A stretch of 15,750 bases of DNA from NCBI GenBank assembly GCA_023231265.1, contig JALNVT010000039.1, positions 1 to 15,750 on the forward strand, written 5' to 3'. This document shows positions 6,899 through 13,879 of the stretch, one piece after another. Below the pieces are notes generated by a model. That model made no database searches, was not told the DNA's origin, and saw only the letters and a program-made list of their open reading frames with translations. The position numbers were made by a program, and so were the translations under genes. This DNA comes from Sphaerochaetaceae bacterium. Lineage in GTDB: Bacteria; Spirochaetota; Spirochaetia; Sphaerochaetales; Sphaerochaetaceae. Position 1 is the stretch's first letter, and every line of letters starts with the position of its first letter.

Positions 6899-8251
6899 AT
6901 GACACATAAAGTATATTTAGAAAGTCTTGGCTGTGCAAAAAACCAAGTTGATGCTGAGGTAATGCTCAACATCCTAAAAAAGAAAGGCTACATACATGTA
7001 GAGAACATAGAAGATGCTGATTTAATAATAATCAATACATGCGGCTTTATTGAGAGTGCTAAAGAGGAATCCTTAAAAGCATTGTTTGAGTTAAGAGGTG
7101 CAAATCCTGAAGCCAAACTTGTTTTCAGTGGTTGTTTGACTCAACGCTATTCAGATGTTCTAGAACTTCCTGAAGCTGATGCTATCTTTGGAAATAGGGA
7201 TCTCAAACAGATCAGCACAGTTGTTGATGAATTGTTTGATGAACATATTGATGAGCAGATTGTACTTGCTCCTGAGTATCCAGACCCAGATGATGATGCA
7301 TATCAAAGAGATGAACTTCTGAACTTCAAAGGCTCTGCTTACTTGAAATTAAGTGAGGGATGCAATCACTGCTGTGCATACTGTGCAATACCTGTTATTC
7401 GTGGACCTTTAAGATCTCGACCTCAGAAACAGATTGTAGCTGAAGCAGAATCACTTGCTAAACGCGGAATCAGAGAGATAAATGTTATCGCTCAAGATTT
7501 AGCTGCTTGGGGAACCGATTTTGATGGCAATTCACATCTTTTAGAATTATTGGAAGTATTATGTAATATTGAAGGAGACTTCAAACTCAGACTCCTTTAC
7601 ATTCATCCCGATGCTTTCCCACTGGAATTGATTGATTTTGTTAAAACTCATGATAAGGTCCTTCCTTATTTTGATATTCCTTTCCAACATGCTTCAGCAA
7701 ATGTTCTTTCTAAGATGGGAAGAGTTGGTAATGAAGAAAGTTATTATCAGTTGATAAAGAGCATCAGAGATCAAATACCAGAAGCAGTTATCAGAACTAC
7801 AATCATGTTGGGATTCCCAGGTGAGACAGATGAAGACTTTGAAATAGTCATGAAATTTGTAGAGCGCTGTCGTTTTGATTGGATGGGATCTTTCTTGTAT
7901 TCAAGAGAAGAGGACACAGTTGCATATGATATGAGAGATGAAGAAGAACATAATGAAGCTCATAAAAGAGCTGCTAAATATCAATTGAGACTTCAGGACC
8001 TTCAGGAAAGAATTACAAGCGAGTTACTGGAAGAGAAATTTGTCGGTAATGTTTATGATGTTCTCATTGAAGAGAAGATTGAAGGTGAAGACCTGGCTAT
8101 CGGTAGAATTTATTCTCAGGCTCCAGAAGTAGATGGTGCAACAGTTGTTATGGGAAGAAATCTTCAACCAGGGGCTGTCGTAAAAGCTGGTATCAGAAAA
8201 GTCAACGGCGTTGATTTGGATGCAGCAGTACTCGGAGATTATAATGGCTAA
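6899..8251 (+). CDS. rimO: Ribosomal protein S12 methylthiotransferase RimO
   Basis: Radical-SAM enzyme that adds a methylthio group to an aspartate of ribosomal protein S12. It has 450 residues, close to the usual 440. The N-terminal UPF0004 domain carries three cluster-binding cysteines: Cys12 in ESLGCAKNQVD (the RimO signature), Cys48 in NTCGFIESAKEES, and Cys79 in SGCLTQRY. The radical-SAM CX3CX2C motif is SEGCNHCCAYC (Cys155, 159, 162), followed by IPVIRGPLRSRP. A C-terminal TRAM domain (about 385-445) binds substrate. The start ATG has AAGGA at 6881-6885; the 13-base spacing is long, but no better in-frame start aligns with the family N-terminus. The last 8 bases overlap pcrA, suggesting coupled expression. 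Confidence 0.96.
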   Translation: MTHKVYLESLGCAKNQVDAEVMLNILKKKGYIHVENIEDADLIIINTCGFIESAKEESLKALFELRGANPEAKLVFSGCLTQRYSDVLELPEADAIFGNRDLKQISTVVDELFDEHIDEQIVLAPEYPDPDDDAYQRDELLNFKGSAYLKLSEGCNHCCAYCAIPVIRGPLRSRPQKQIVAEAESLAKRGIREINVIAQDLAAWGTDFDGNSHLLELLEVLCNIEGDFKLRLLYIHPDAFPLELIDFVKTHDKVLPYFDIPFQHASANVLSKMGRVGNEESYYQLIKSIRDQIPEAVIRTTIMLGFPGETDEDFEIVMKFVERCRFDWMGSFLYSREEDTVAYDMRDEEEHNEAHKRAAKYQLRLQDLQERITSELLEEKFVGNVYDVLIEEKIEGEDLAIGRIYSQAPEVDGATVVMGRNLQPGAVVKAGIRKVNGVDLDAAVLGDYNG

Positions 8252-10556
8252 GATGGAAGATTGGTTAAGTAAATTAAATAAAGAGCAAAAAGAAGCTGTA
8301 CTTGAAAATGAACATCCCTTACTTGTGCTAGCTGGTGCTGGTTCAGGTAAGACGCGTGTTATTACAACTAAAATTGCTTACTGCATTAAAGAACTTGATT
8401 ACAATCCTTGGAATATATTAGCTGTTACTTTTACAAATAAAGCCGCTAAAGAAATGAAAGAGAGAGTTTTGGAGATGCTTCCTGAAGAAGATCCAAATTC
8501 TTTCAACATAAGAACTTTCCACTCATTCGGAGTTTGGCTTTTGAGAAGATTCTCTTCAGAAGCTGGACTTCAACCTGGTTTTACAATCTATGATGATTCT
8601 GACTCCCTATCTCTTTTGAAAACTCGATACTCATCGATGACTGCAAAAGAGTTGAGACCAATAATGAAATCTATTTTAAAAGCAAAAGATATGGGGCTGA
8701 CTCCTTTCAGTACAAAACTGAGTGAGGTAAGCAATGAACCAAATTTTGCTAGATTCTATGAGGTTTATGAGAATGCTCTCAGAGAAGTTGGTAATGTAGA
8801 TTTTGCAGATTTGATAACAATTCCCACAAGATTGATGGATGAAAATAGAGAAGTAAGAGATTTTGTTCAAAGACGATTCAAGGTCATACTTGTAGATGAG
8901 TATCAGGATTCCAATGTAGCCCAATTTGAGATGTTAAAACGACTTGTAGGGCCTGATACTTTTATAAGTGTTGTTGGTGATGATGATCAGAGTATCTATC
9001 GTTTCCGTGGTGCTGAAATACAAAATATTTTATCATTCCCTAAAGTCTTTAAGGATACCAAAAGTATTGTTCTAGGTCAGAATTATCGTTCTACCAAGAA
9101 TATATTGAATTTAGCAACTTCTGTTATAGCTCATAATACAAACAGACACCCTAAAGTACTGAGAACAGACAATCAAATTGGCTCTCGTCCTCAACTGTAT
9201 TATGTAGACGATGAGATGGATGAAGCAGCTACTGTTTATTCTTTGCTTGTCAGAGCCAATAACTTCAACAACAGTGCTATTTTATACAGAACAAATGCTC
9301 AATCATCTGCATTTGAAACATTGCTCACAAAAAGACATATTCCTTACAAAATTGTTGGAGCATTGAAGTTCTATGATCGTGAGGAAGTAAAAGATGCTTT
9401 GGCATTGCTTCAGCTGTTTGTTAACTCGAGAGATATTGTTAACTTCAGAAGAATGATTAATAAGCCAGCTCGTGGAATTGGTCCAACCTCCATCAAAAAG
9501 ATAGAGCAGTTTCTTCCAGATACCAATGGTGATGTATTTGAAGCAATTGATATTGCTATAGAATCAAAGGTTTTATCTGCAAAATGTTCAACAAATGCAA
9601 AGCAGTTTGTAACAACAATGAAAGAATCCTACAGCATGATTGAAGATGGATCTCTTGGTGATGGTGTTAAGTACCTTCTCGATAAGATGGGTTTGATAAC
9701 TTATTATATGAATGAAGATGCTAAGAATCATACCTTCAAGGTAGATAACCTAAATCAGCTTGTAAATGCAATAAGTGAATATCAATCTTCCACAGCAGGC
9801 CTTCTAGCGTTCTTAGAAGAGGTGACTCTAGATAGAACCACAATTGGTACAGAAGACCCAGCTCAGGGAGATGGTGTTACATTGATTACAATGCACAATA
9901 CCAAAGGTCTTGAATTTGAAGATGTTTATATCGTTGGTCTTGAAGAATCTTTGTTCCCTAGCGGAATGAACAGCGATGACGACGATGGAATAGAAGAAGA
10001 AAGAAGATTGTTCTATGTAGCTGCAACACGAGCTAGAGAGAATCTATATATGTTCTGTGCTAAATCTAGAAGGGTTTGGGGTAGAATGGAATATGATAGA
10101 GTTCCTTCAAGATTTATTGATGAAATCAATGCAAGAGATATTGAGGTCATAGGCTCAAGACCTAGAACTCCAACAGCTAATTCATGGGATGCAAAGGCCA
10201 ATAAATATTTGAATAGAGGTCAGTATGGTCTTCTTGATGAGAAAAGAAAAACACATGCTCCTCGTCATGGAGTTCATCATGAAAGATCCACTCCAAATAT
10301 TTACAAGAACTCCAATAATTTCCCTCAAGATGCAAGTTCTTTGATTCATAAGGGATTCAAAAAGTTTGAATTTGAGAAAAAAGAGGCAGGAAATAACTCT
10401 TACAGTGTTGGTGATCGAGTCAATAATAAAGAAAAAGGCAATGGAACTGTAATCAGCAGTGTTGATAACAGAGGACGTGAGGTAATAACAGTTGAATATG
10501 ATAGCGGTAAAATTGCTAAATATATATCAAAATTTGCCAAACTGACAAAGCTTTAA
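8244..10556 (+). CDS. pcrA: ATP-dependent DNA helicase, PcrA/UvrD type
   Basis: Superfamily 1A 3'-5' helicase for excision repair, removal of RecA filaments and transcription-coupled repair. I start it at ATG 8244 (770 residues) because GGAG (8234-8237) sits 6 bases upstream; a TTG at 8211 would lie deep inside rimO with no such site. Motifs in order: Q motif LNKEQKEAV (11-19), Walker A AGAGSGKT (30-37), motif Ia VTFTNKAAKEMKER, motif II VDEYQDSN (217-224), motif III VVGDDDQSIYRFRG (243-256), motif IV QNYRST, motif V ITMHNTKGLEFEDVYIVG, and motif VI EERRLFYVAATRARENLY. The last 50 residues (GDRVNNKEKGNGTVISS through YISKFAKLTKL) resemble the PcrA Tudor-like tail that contacts RNA polymerase, which favours PcrA over Rep. 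A basic, poorly conserved linker precedes it. Confidence 0.95.
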   Translation: MAKMEDWLSKLNKEQKEAVLENEHPLLVLAGAGSGKTRVITTKIAYCIKELDYNPWNILAVTFTNKAAKEMKERVLEMLPEEDPNSFNIRTFHSFGVWLLRRFSSEAGLQPGFTIYDDSDSLSLLKTRYSSMTAKELRPIMKSILKAKDMGLTPFSTKLSEVSNEPNFARFYEVYENALREVGNVDFADLITIPTRLMDENREVRDFVQRRFKVILVDEYQDSNVAQFEMLKRLVGPDTFISVVGDDDQSIYRFRGAEIQNILSFPKVFKDTKSIVLGQNYRSTKNILNLATSVIAHNTNRHPKVLRTDNQIGSRPQLYYVDDEMDEAATVYSLLVRANNFNNSAILYRTNAQSSAFETLLTKRHIPYKIVGALKFYDREEVKDALALLQLFVNSRDIVNFRRMINKPARGIGPTSIKKIEQFLPDTNGDVFEAIDIAIESKVLSAKCSTNAKQFVTTMKESYSMIEDGSLGDGVKYLLDKMGLITYYMNEDAKNHTFKVDNLNQLVNAISEYQSSTAGLLAFLEEVTLDRTTIGTEDPAQGDGVTLITMHNTKGLEFEDVYIVGLEESLFPSGMNSDDDDGIEEERRLFYVAATRARENLYMFCAKSRRVWGRMEYDRVPSRFIDEINARDIEVIGSRPRTPTANSWDAKANKYLNRGQYGLLDEKRKTHAPRHGVHHERSTPNIYKNSNNFPQDASSLIHKGFKKFEFEKKEAGNNSYSVGDRVNNKEKGNGTVISSVDNRGREVITVEYDSGKIAKYISKFAKLTKL

Positions 10557-10563
10557 AAAAATA

Positions 10564-10594
10564 GCTATATTCTTTATAATTAAAGAAATATGGC
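10564..10594. repeat. Hairpin downstream of pcrA (possible terminator)
   Basis: GCTATATTCTTT (10564-10575) pairs with AAAGAA-A-TATGGC (10582-10594) around a 6-base loop, with one bulged A and one G-T pair. On the plus strand no T tract follows it, but on the minus strand it is followed by a run of T (complement of the A run near 10555-10560). It may be a weak pcrA terminator or a terminator for minus-strand transcripts. Confidence 0.45.
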
Positions 10595-10683
10595 AAAAAT
10601 ATATGTATATCTCTAGACAAATATTTGCATATGTGATATTTCTTTTAGAGTTGCATTAATCTTTTTTTGGATTGGTGCGTACA

Positions 10684-10875
10684 TATAATAGCAATTAATG
10701 GCAGAAACAGAAGAGCTTTCAGTTTGGATGTTTTAGCTTTGACGGACCTGACTACCAAATGTTTAAGGTGAATAATAATATTTGGTTTCAGTGACTAAGA
10801 ATTGAGGTTTGTAAAAGATATCAGTACTCAACTGATGTTGGATATGAATTGAAACGCTTTTTTACTGGTTTTTTT
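10684..10875 (+). ncRNA. Candidate structured small RNA of unknown family
   Basis: TATAAT at 10684-10689 (no good -35) would start a transcript near 10696. Nested pairings follow: TTAG (10733-10736) with CTAA (10795-10798), CTGA (10748-10751) with TCAG (10788-10791), and ACCAAAT (10754-10760) with ATTTGGT (10780-10786). A separate stem-loop pairs ATCAGT (10820-10825) with ACTGAT (10831-10836), extendable by three weaker pairs, and GTAAAAG can pair with the later CTTTTTTAC. Two T runs end near 10875. It does not match 6S, tmRNA, SRP or RNase P motifs known to me. Expression is unproven and some pairs may be chance. Confidence 0.3.
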
Positions 10876-11112
10876 AAGTCCATAACATATTATGCAAGTA
10901 TATTAGGTAGAGATGTAGGATTCTCAAATCCCCAAATAACCCGACCTTTCCTTAGGGATTATACTATTTACAAACATGATACAGAAAGGGTACTTAAATT
11001 GTATTGTCATTGTCATCGTTTATTGAAGTTTTGATTCTTTCAATTTATTTTGAAAAAATTGAAATCAGGTAAAAGAAGTCAGAAACGGTCGTGAAGCCTG
11101 CTAGATGATAAT

Positions 11113-11141
11113 TTGAAAGAGTTATTATCGCACAATATATT
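11113..11141 (+). promoter_or_regulatory. Probable promoter of rplM-rpsI
   Basis: TTGAAA (11113-11118) and TATATT (11136-11141) are separated by 17 bases. The expected start near 11148 gives a leader of about 30 bases before ATG 11179. Confidence 0.6.
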
Positions 11142-11178
11142 AAGTAGGGTAAAACCTACAACAAATAGGGTATTTTTT

Positions 11179-11607
11179 ATGAAAACTATTTTTGTAAAAC
11201 CACTTACTATGGAAAAAAAGTGGTACATCATTGATGCAGAAGGCAAGGAACTTGGTCATGTTGCTGTAGCTGCTGCACGTATTTTACGCGGAAAAAATAA
11301 ACCAGAATACGTACCTCACCAGAACATGGGTGATTACGTAATTATCATCAATGCTAAAAAAGCTAAAATGTCAGGTAAAAAGTTTGAAGATAAAATGTAT
11401 TATCGTCACTCAAACTTCCCTGGTGGTTTCAGAGCTACTAATTATTCTGATATGTTAGACAGAACTCCTTGTTTCCCAATGGAACATGCTCTTAAAGGTA
11501 TGTTACCACGTGGACCTTTAGGTCGTTCTTTATTCACAAACGCTAAAGTTTATGCTGGCGCAGATCATCCTCACATGGCTCAAGCACCAATTGCAGTGGA
11601 ACTATAA
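11179..11607 (+). CDS. rplM: 50S ribosomal protein L13
   Basis: Large-subunit protein L13, an early assembly protein bound to 23S rRNA. From ATG 11179 the product is 142 residues, the same as E. coli L13. It begins MKTIFVKPLTMEKKWYIIDA and contains LGHVAVAAARILRGKNKPEYVPH, GDYVIIINAKK, the signature region HALKGMLPRGPLGRS, and KVYAGADHPHMAQAP. An upstream in-frame TTG at 11113 would add 22 residues unknown in the family and would overlap the -35 box, so I reject it. TAGGG (11166-11170) is the likely, non-canonical ribosome binding site. rpsI follows after 15 bases. Confidence 0.97.
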   Translation: MKTIFVKPLTMEKKWYIIDAEGKELGHVAVAAARILRGKNKPEYVPHQNMGDYVIIINAKKAKMSGKKFEDKMYYRHSNFPGGFRATNYSDMLDRTPCFPMEHALKGMLPRGPLGRSLFTNAKVYAGADHPHMAQAPIAVEL

Positions 11608-11622
11608 GGGAGAGCAGTAAAA

Positions 11623-12036
11623 ATGGCAAAAAAAGAAATTAAAAGTAAAGTAAATCTTGGTACAGGCGTAGGTCGTAGAAAGACTTCAACTGCTCGTGTA
11701 TATCTTAGAGAAGGCAGTGGTGAAATTGTTGTAAACGGTAAAGATGCTGGCGAATACTTCGCTAACCCTCTACTAGTAACATTATTACAGCAGCCTTTGA
11801 CTGTTACAGAAACAACTGGCAAATATGATATCTTAATCAACGTTGTTGGTGGTGGTATTGCAGGACAAGCTGGTGCTTGTCGTCACGGTATTTCTAGAGC
11901 TCTTTGTGATATCAGCGAAGACAACAGAAGTGCATTGCATACAGCTGGTTACATGACTCGTGATGCTCGTATGGTTGAACGTAAAAAATTCGGTCAGAAG
12001 GGTGCTCGTAGAAAGTTCCAGTTCAGCAAACGTTAA
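11623..12036 (+). CDS. rpsI: 30S ribosomal protein S9
   Basis: Small-subunit protein S9, whose C-terminal tail reaches the P-site tRNA. The product has 137 residues (usual 128-135). Family marks are GTGRRKTSTARVYL, GSGEIVVNG, the VVGGGIAGQAGACRHGISRAL signature, RDARMVERKKFGQKGARRKF, and the C-terminal QFSKR ending in the invariant Lys-Arg. The ribosome binding site GGGAGAG (11608-11614) lies 8 bases before the ATG, just after the rplM stop. L13 and S9 genes are paired in nearly all bacteria. No terminator lies between its stop and recX; the nearest is inside recX. Confidence 0.97.
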   Translation: MAKKEIKSKVNLGTGVGRRKTSTARVYLREGSGEIVVNGKDAGEYFANPLLVTLLQQPLTVTETTGKYDILINVVGGGIAGQAGACRHGISRALCDISEDNRSALHTAGYMTRDARMVERKKFGQKGARRKFQFSKR

Positions 12037-12048
12037 TATTTATTTATT

Positions 12049-12660
12049 ATGGTTGTTGCAACAATCGAGAGGAGAGCAGTTTTGGATGGCTTTACAGTCA
12101 ATCCAAAGGAGGGCTCTCCTTTTTTTGTTCCCAATTATCTACTAGATGCATATCCTGATTTGGTATTCTATAGTGGGGACGAAATTAATGAAGAAGGTCT
12201 GACCTTCCTCAAATCATTGAGCAGAATACATCTCTGCCGAACAAAAGCTATCGATTTATTATCTAGACGTGAGCATTCAACATTTGAATTGACAAATAAG
12301 CTTCGTCTGCGAGATTTCTCAAAATCTGAAATCGAGGCAACTCTTCCTCTACTGAAAGAAAAAAACTATTTGAACGATAGACGTTTTACTGAAATGTTCA
12401 TAATCACAAGACTCAGGAAAAAACCTGAAGGAAAGATTGTCATCATCAAAAGATTGCAGCAAAAAGGAATTCCATATTCACTTGCAGATGAAATATATGA
12501 TTCTGTTGTGAGCTCTGATCTTGAAAAAGAAGTAATTCAACGTGCATATGAAAAGCTATCAAAAAAATTTGGTGATAACAGAGAAAAGTTGATCAACTCC
12601 ATGCTAAAACTTGGATTTTCTTACAGTTCCATCAAAGAAATTTTGGAAGAAAATAGTTAA
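12049..12660 (+). CDS. recX: Regulatory protein RecX
   Basis: Small helical protein that binds RecA and limits filament growth. It has 203 residues. Three RecX-type helical repeats are visible: residues 53-95 (FLKSLSRIHLCRTKAIDLLSRREHS then ELTNKL), 96-140 (FSKSEIEATLPLLKEKNYLNDRRFTEMFI) and 150-203. The DDxxFA-like element appears as LNDRRFTEMF. The N-terminal 50 residues (VVATIERRA through GDEINEEGL) are consistent with the extension seen in long RecX proteins, which favours ATG 12049 as start. However, ATG 12049 has no ribosome binding site. TTG at 12082 (codon 12) has AGGAGA (12070-12075) 6 bases upstream, giving an alternative 192-residue form. The gene follows rpsI by 12 bases, but an intrinsic terminator lies within codons 8-26. 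Confidence 0.85.
   Translation: MVVATIERRAVLDGFTVNPKEGSPFFVPNYLLDAYPDLVFYSGDEINEEGLTFLKSLSRIHLCRTKAIDLLSRREHSTFELTNKLRLRDFSKSEIEATLPLLKEKNYLNDRRFTEMFIITRLRKKPEGKIVIIKRLQQKGIPYSLADEIYDSVVSSDLEKEVIQRAYEKLSKKFGDNREKLINSMLKLGFSYSSIKEILEENS
12070..12126 (+). terminator. Strong intrinsic terminator of rplM-rpsI, inside the recX reading frame
   Basis: AGGAGAGC (12070-12077) pairs perfectly with GCTCTCCT (12113-12120). Inside it, TTTGGAT (12081-12087) pairs perfectly with ATCCAAA (12101-12107) around a 13-base loop. Seven Ts (12120-12126) follow directly. The ascending arm contains the only Shine-Dalgarno-like sequence near the recX start. Confidence 0.75.
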
Positions 12661-12732
12661 TTTTAATTTCTAATATAACTTATTATCTTTTCCTTTTTTT
12701 TCTAAAAATTACATAGCTTTTTTAAAATAGAT

Positions 12733-12747
12733 AAGATATTATATCTT
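12733..12747. promoter_or_regulatory. Palindrome at the antiporter gene start, overlapping a possible -10
   Basis: AAGATAT (12733-12739), one base, then ATATCTT (12741-12747) is a perfect 7-base inverted repeat ending 4 bases before ATG 12752. It contains TATTAT (12737-12742), a plausible -10, so it could be an operator. No ribosome binding site is visible between it and the ATG. Confidence 0.4.
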
Positions 12748-12751
12748 CATT

Positions 12752-13795
12752 ATGATAGATCGTTTAATTTTACAATTTCTTTCAATGGTTCCCAATACAT
12801 TTTTGGGAATGATTATTTTGGTGGCAGTAATTGCACTCTGTCTTGTCGTATTAGGAAAAGGCGCTGATATTTTGGTAGATGAAGCTGTTGGCTTATCTGT
12901 AAAATGGGGCATTCCTAAAATGTTGATTGGTGCTACTGTAGTAAGTTTGGGTACAACCTTACCTGAAGTTACAGTCTCTGTATTGGCAGCATTGAATGGT
13001 TCGCCTGATTTGGCTATGGGTAACGCCGTTGGTTCAATAATCTGTGATACAGGTTTGATCTTAGGTATTTCTTCAATTATAAGTCCTTTACCATTCAAGA
13101 AATCAGTTGTAAGCAGACAGAGTTGGTATCAATTGGGTTCAAGCATGCTTTTGGTCGCCACTGCATTCATTTTTGGCGGTGGAATAAGAGCTTTCACTAA
13201 TGGTGGAACAATTCCTCAATATATGGGTTGGGTATTTTTAGCTATATTGGTACTGTATTTATTCAATACTATCAAACGCTCTAAGAGTGGTGAAGATGAT
13301 GGTGTGAGTGATATTGAAATCCCTGATGATTTATCTACTGCTAAGATCTTGATTAAATTGATATTTGGTATAATTCTCGTTGTTCTCTCTTCAAAGGTAT
13401 TGATTCCTGTTGTTCAAGAGTTTGCAACTAGAATACATATTCCTGAGACAGTAATCGCTGCAACCCTTGTTGCTTTTGGAACAAGTCTTCCTGAATTGAT
13501 CACTGGTATAACAGCTGCTAGAAAAGGATATGGAGATCTTGCTATTGGTAATATTTTAGGTGCAGATATATTGAATGTACTGTTTGTAGTTGGAGCAGCT
13601 GCCTCTGTAACTAAAGGTGGATTGCATGTTGATACAAACTTCTTCTACATCTTATTCCCTGCAATGATATTCGTCTTGCTTGTTTGCAAGTTGGCAATCT
13701 CTTTCTCAAAGGATTCTTTGAAACGTCCTGTTGGAATAATTTTACTTTCAGCATATTTGATTGTTACTGTTACAAGTTATGCAGTGAACTTCTAA
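12752..13795 (+). CDS. YrbG-type calcium/cation antiporter (CaCA superfamily)
   Basis: Inner-membrane exchanger, probably Ca2+ against Na+ (or K+), used to lower cytoplasmic Ca2+. The 347 residues carry the two inverted alpha repeats of the Na_Ca_ex family: GATVVSLGTTLPEV (60-73) with GNAVGSIICDTGLILG (90-105), and AATLVAFGTSLPEL (236-249) with GNILGADILNVLFVVG (266-281). Both ion-binding glutamates are present (Glu72, Glu248). About ten hydrophobic helices surround an acidic cytoplasmic loop at about 178-195 (SGEDDGVSDIEIPDD). No ribosome binding site is seen before ATG 12752; ATGs at 12785 and 12809 are alternatives, the last giving an N-terminus (MIILVAVIALC) closer to usual YrbG proteins. 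Preceded by 91 bases of AT-rich spacer and followed by two terminators. Confidence 0.9.
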   Translation: MIDRLILQFLSMVPNTFLGMIILVAVIALCLVVLGKGADILVDEAVGLSVKWGIPKMLIGATVVSLGTTLPEVTVSVLAALNGSPDLAMGNAVGSIICDTGLILGISSIISPLPFKKSVVSRQSWYQLGSSMLLVATAFIFGGGIRAFTNGGTIPQYMGWVFLAILVLYLFNTIKRSKSGEDDGVSDIEIPDDLSTAKILIKLIFGIILVVLSSKVLIPVVQEFATRIHIPETVIAATLVAFGTSLPELITGITAARKGYGDLAIGNILGADILNVLFVVGAAASVTKGGLHVDTNFFYILFPAMIFVLLVCKLAISFSKDSLKRPVGIILLSAYLIVTVTSYAVNF

Positions 13796-13835
13796 AACAA
13801 AAAGAAGGTTCCAAGCAATTGAGTTTGGAACCTTC
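13794..13835 (-). terminator. Intrinsic terminator of eno
   Basis: GAAGGTTCCAA (13804-13814) and TTGGAACCTTC (13825-13835) form a perfect 11-bp stem with a 10-base loop. Read on the minus strand it is followed by TTTTTGTTTT (complement of 13794-13803), which overlaps the antiporter stop codon. Confidence 0.85.
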
Positions 13836-13853
13836 GATAATTATTTATGAATG

Positions 13854-13879
13854 CAGAGTTATTATACTCTGTTTTTTTT
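13854..13879 (+). terminator. Intrinsic terminator of the antiporter gene
   Basis: CAGAGT (13854-13859) and ACTCTG (13866-13871) pair around TATTAT and are followed by eight Ts (13872-13879). The T tract overlaps the last codon positions of the convergent eno gene. Confidence 0.8.

Larger units (their letters stand above)
10557..11178 (+). other. Long intergenic region between pcrA and rplM, no credible protein gene
   Basis: About 620 bases. All frames are interrupted; the longest open stretch (10849-11034, TTG start) lacks a convincing ribosome binding site and reads like random AT-rich sequence. What can be seen: a hairpin at 10564-10594, a perfect TATAAT at 10684-10689, a nested inverted-repeat structure at 10733-10798, a stem-loop at 10820-10836, T tracts at 10858-10863 and 10869-10875, alternative pairings at 10918-10960, an AATTGAAA inverted repeat at 11038-11064, and a probable rplM promoter at 11113-11141. 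No tRNA, tmRNA, SRP or RNase P signature was recognised. Confidence 0.7.

Noticed and set aside
8211..8243. Upstream TTG start for pcrA within rimO
   Set aside because: Would add 11 residues with no homology and lacks a ribosome binding site, while ATG 8244 has GGAG at good spacing.
10698..10736. 12-codon frame beginning MAETEELSVW just after the TATAAT box
   Set aside because: No ribosome binding site and no leaderless precedent visible here; too short to support as a peptide or attenuation leader.
10918..10931. tRNA T-arm-like stem (GGATT, CTCA, AATCC)
   Set aside because: Loop has 4 instead of 7 bases, and no acceptor, anticodon or D arm can be built around it.
10849..11034. TTG-initiated 61-codon frame in the pcrA-rplM gap
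   Set aside because: No ribosome binding site, no recognisable domain, and it overlaps several inverted repeats; composition is like non-coding DNA.
11113..11178. Upstream TTG start for rplM
   Set aside because: It coincides with the -35 box, and the extension is absent from L13 proteins, which begin MKT-like at 11179.
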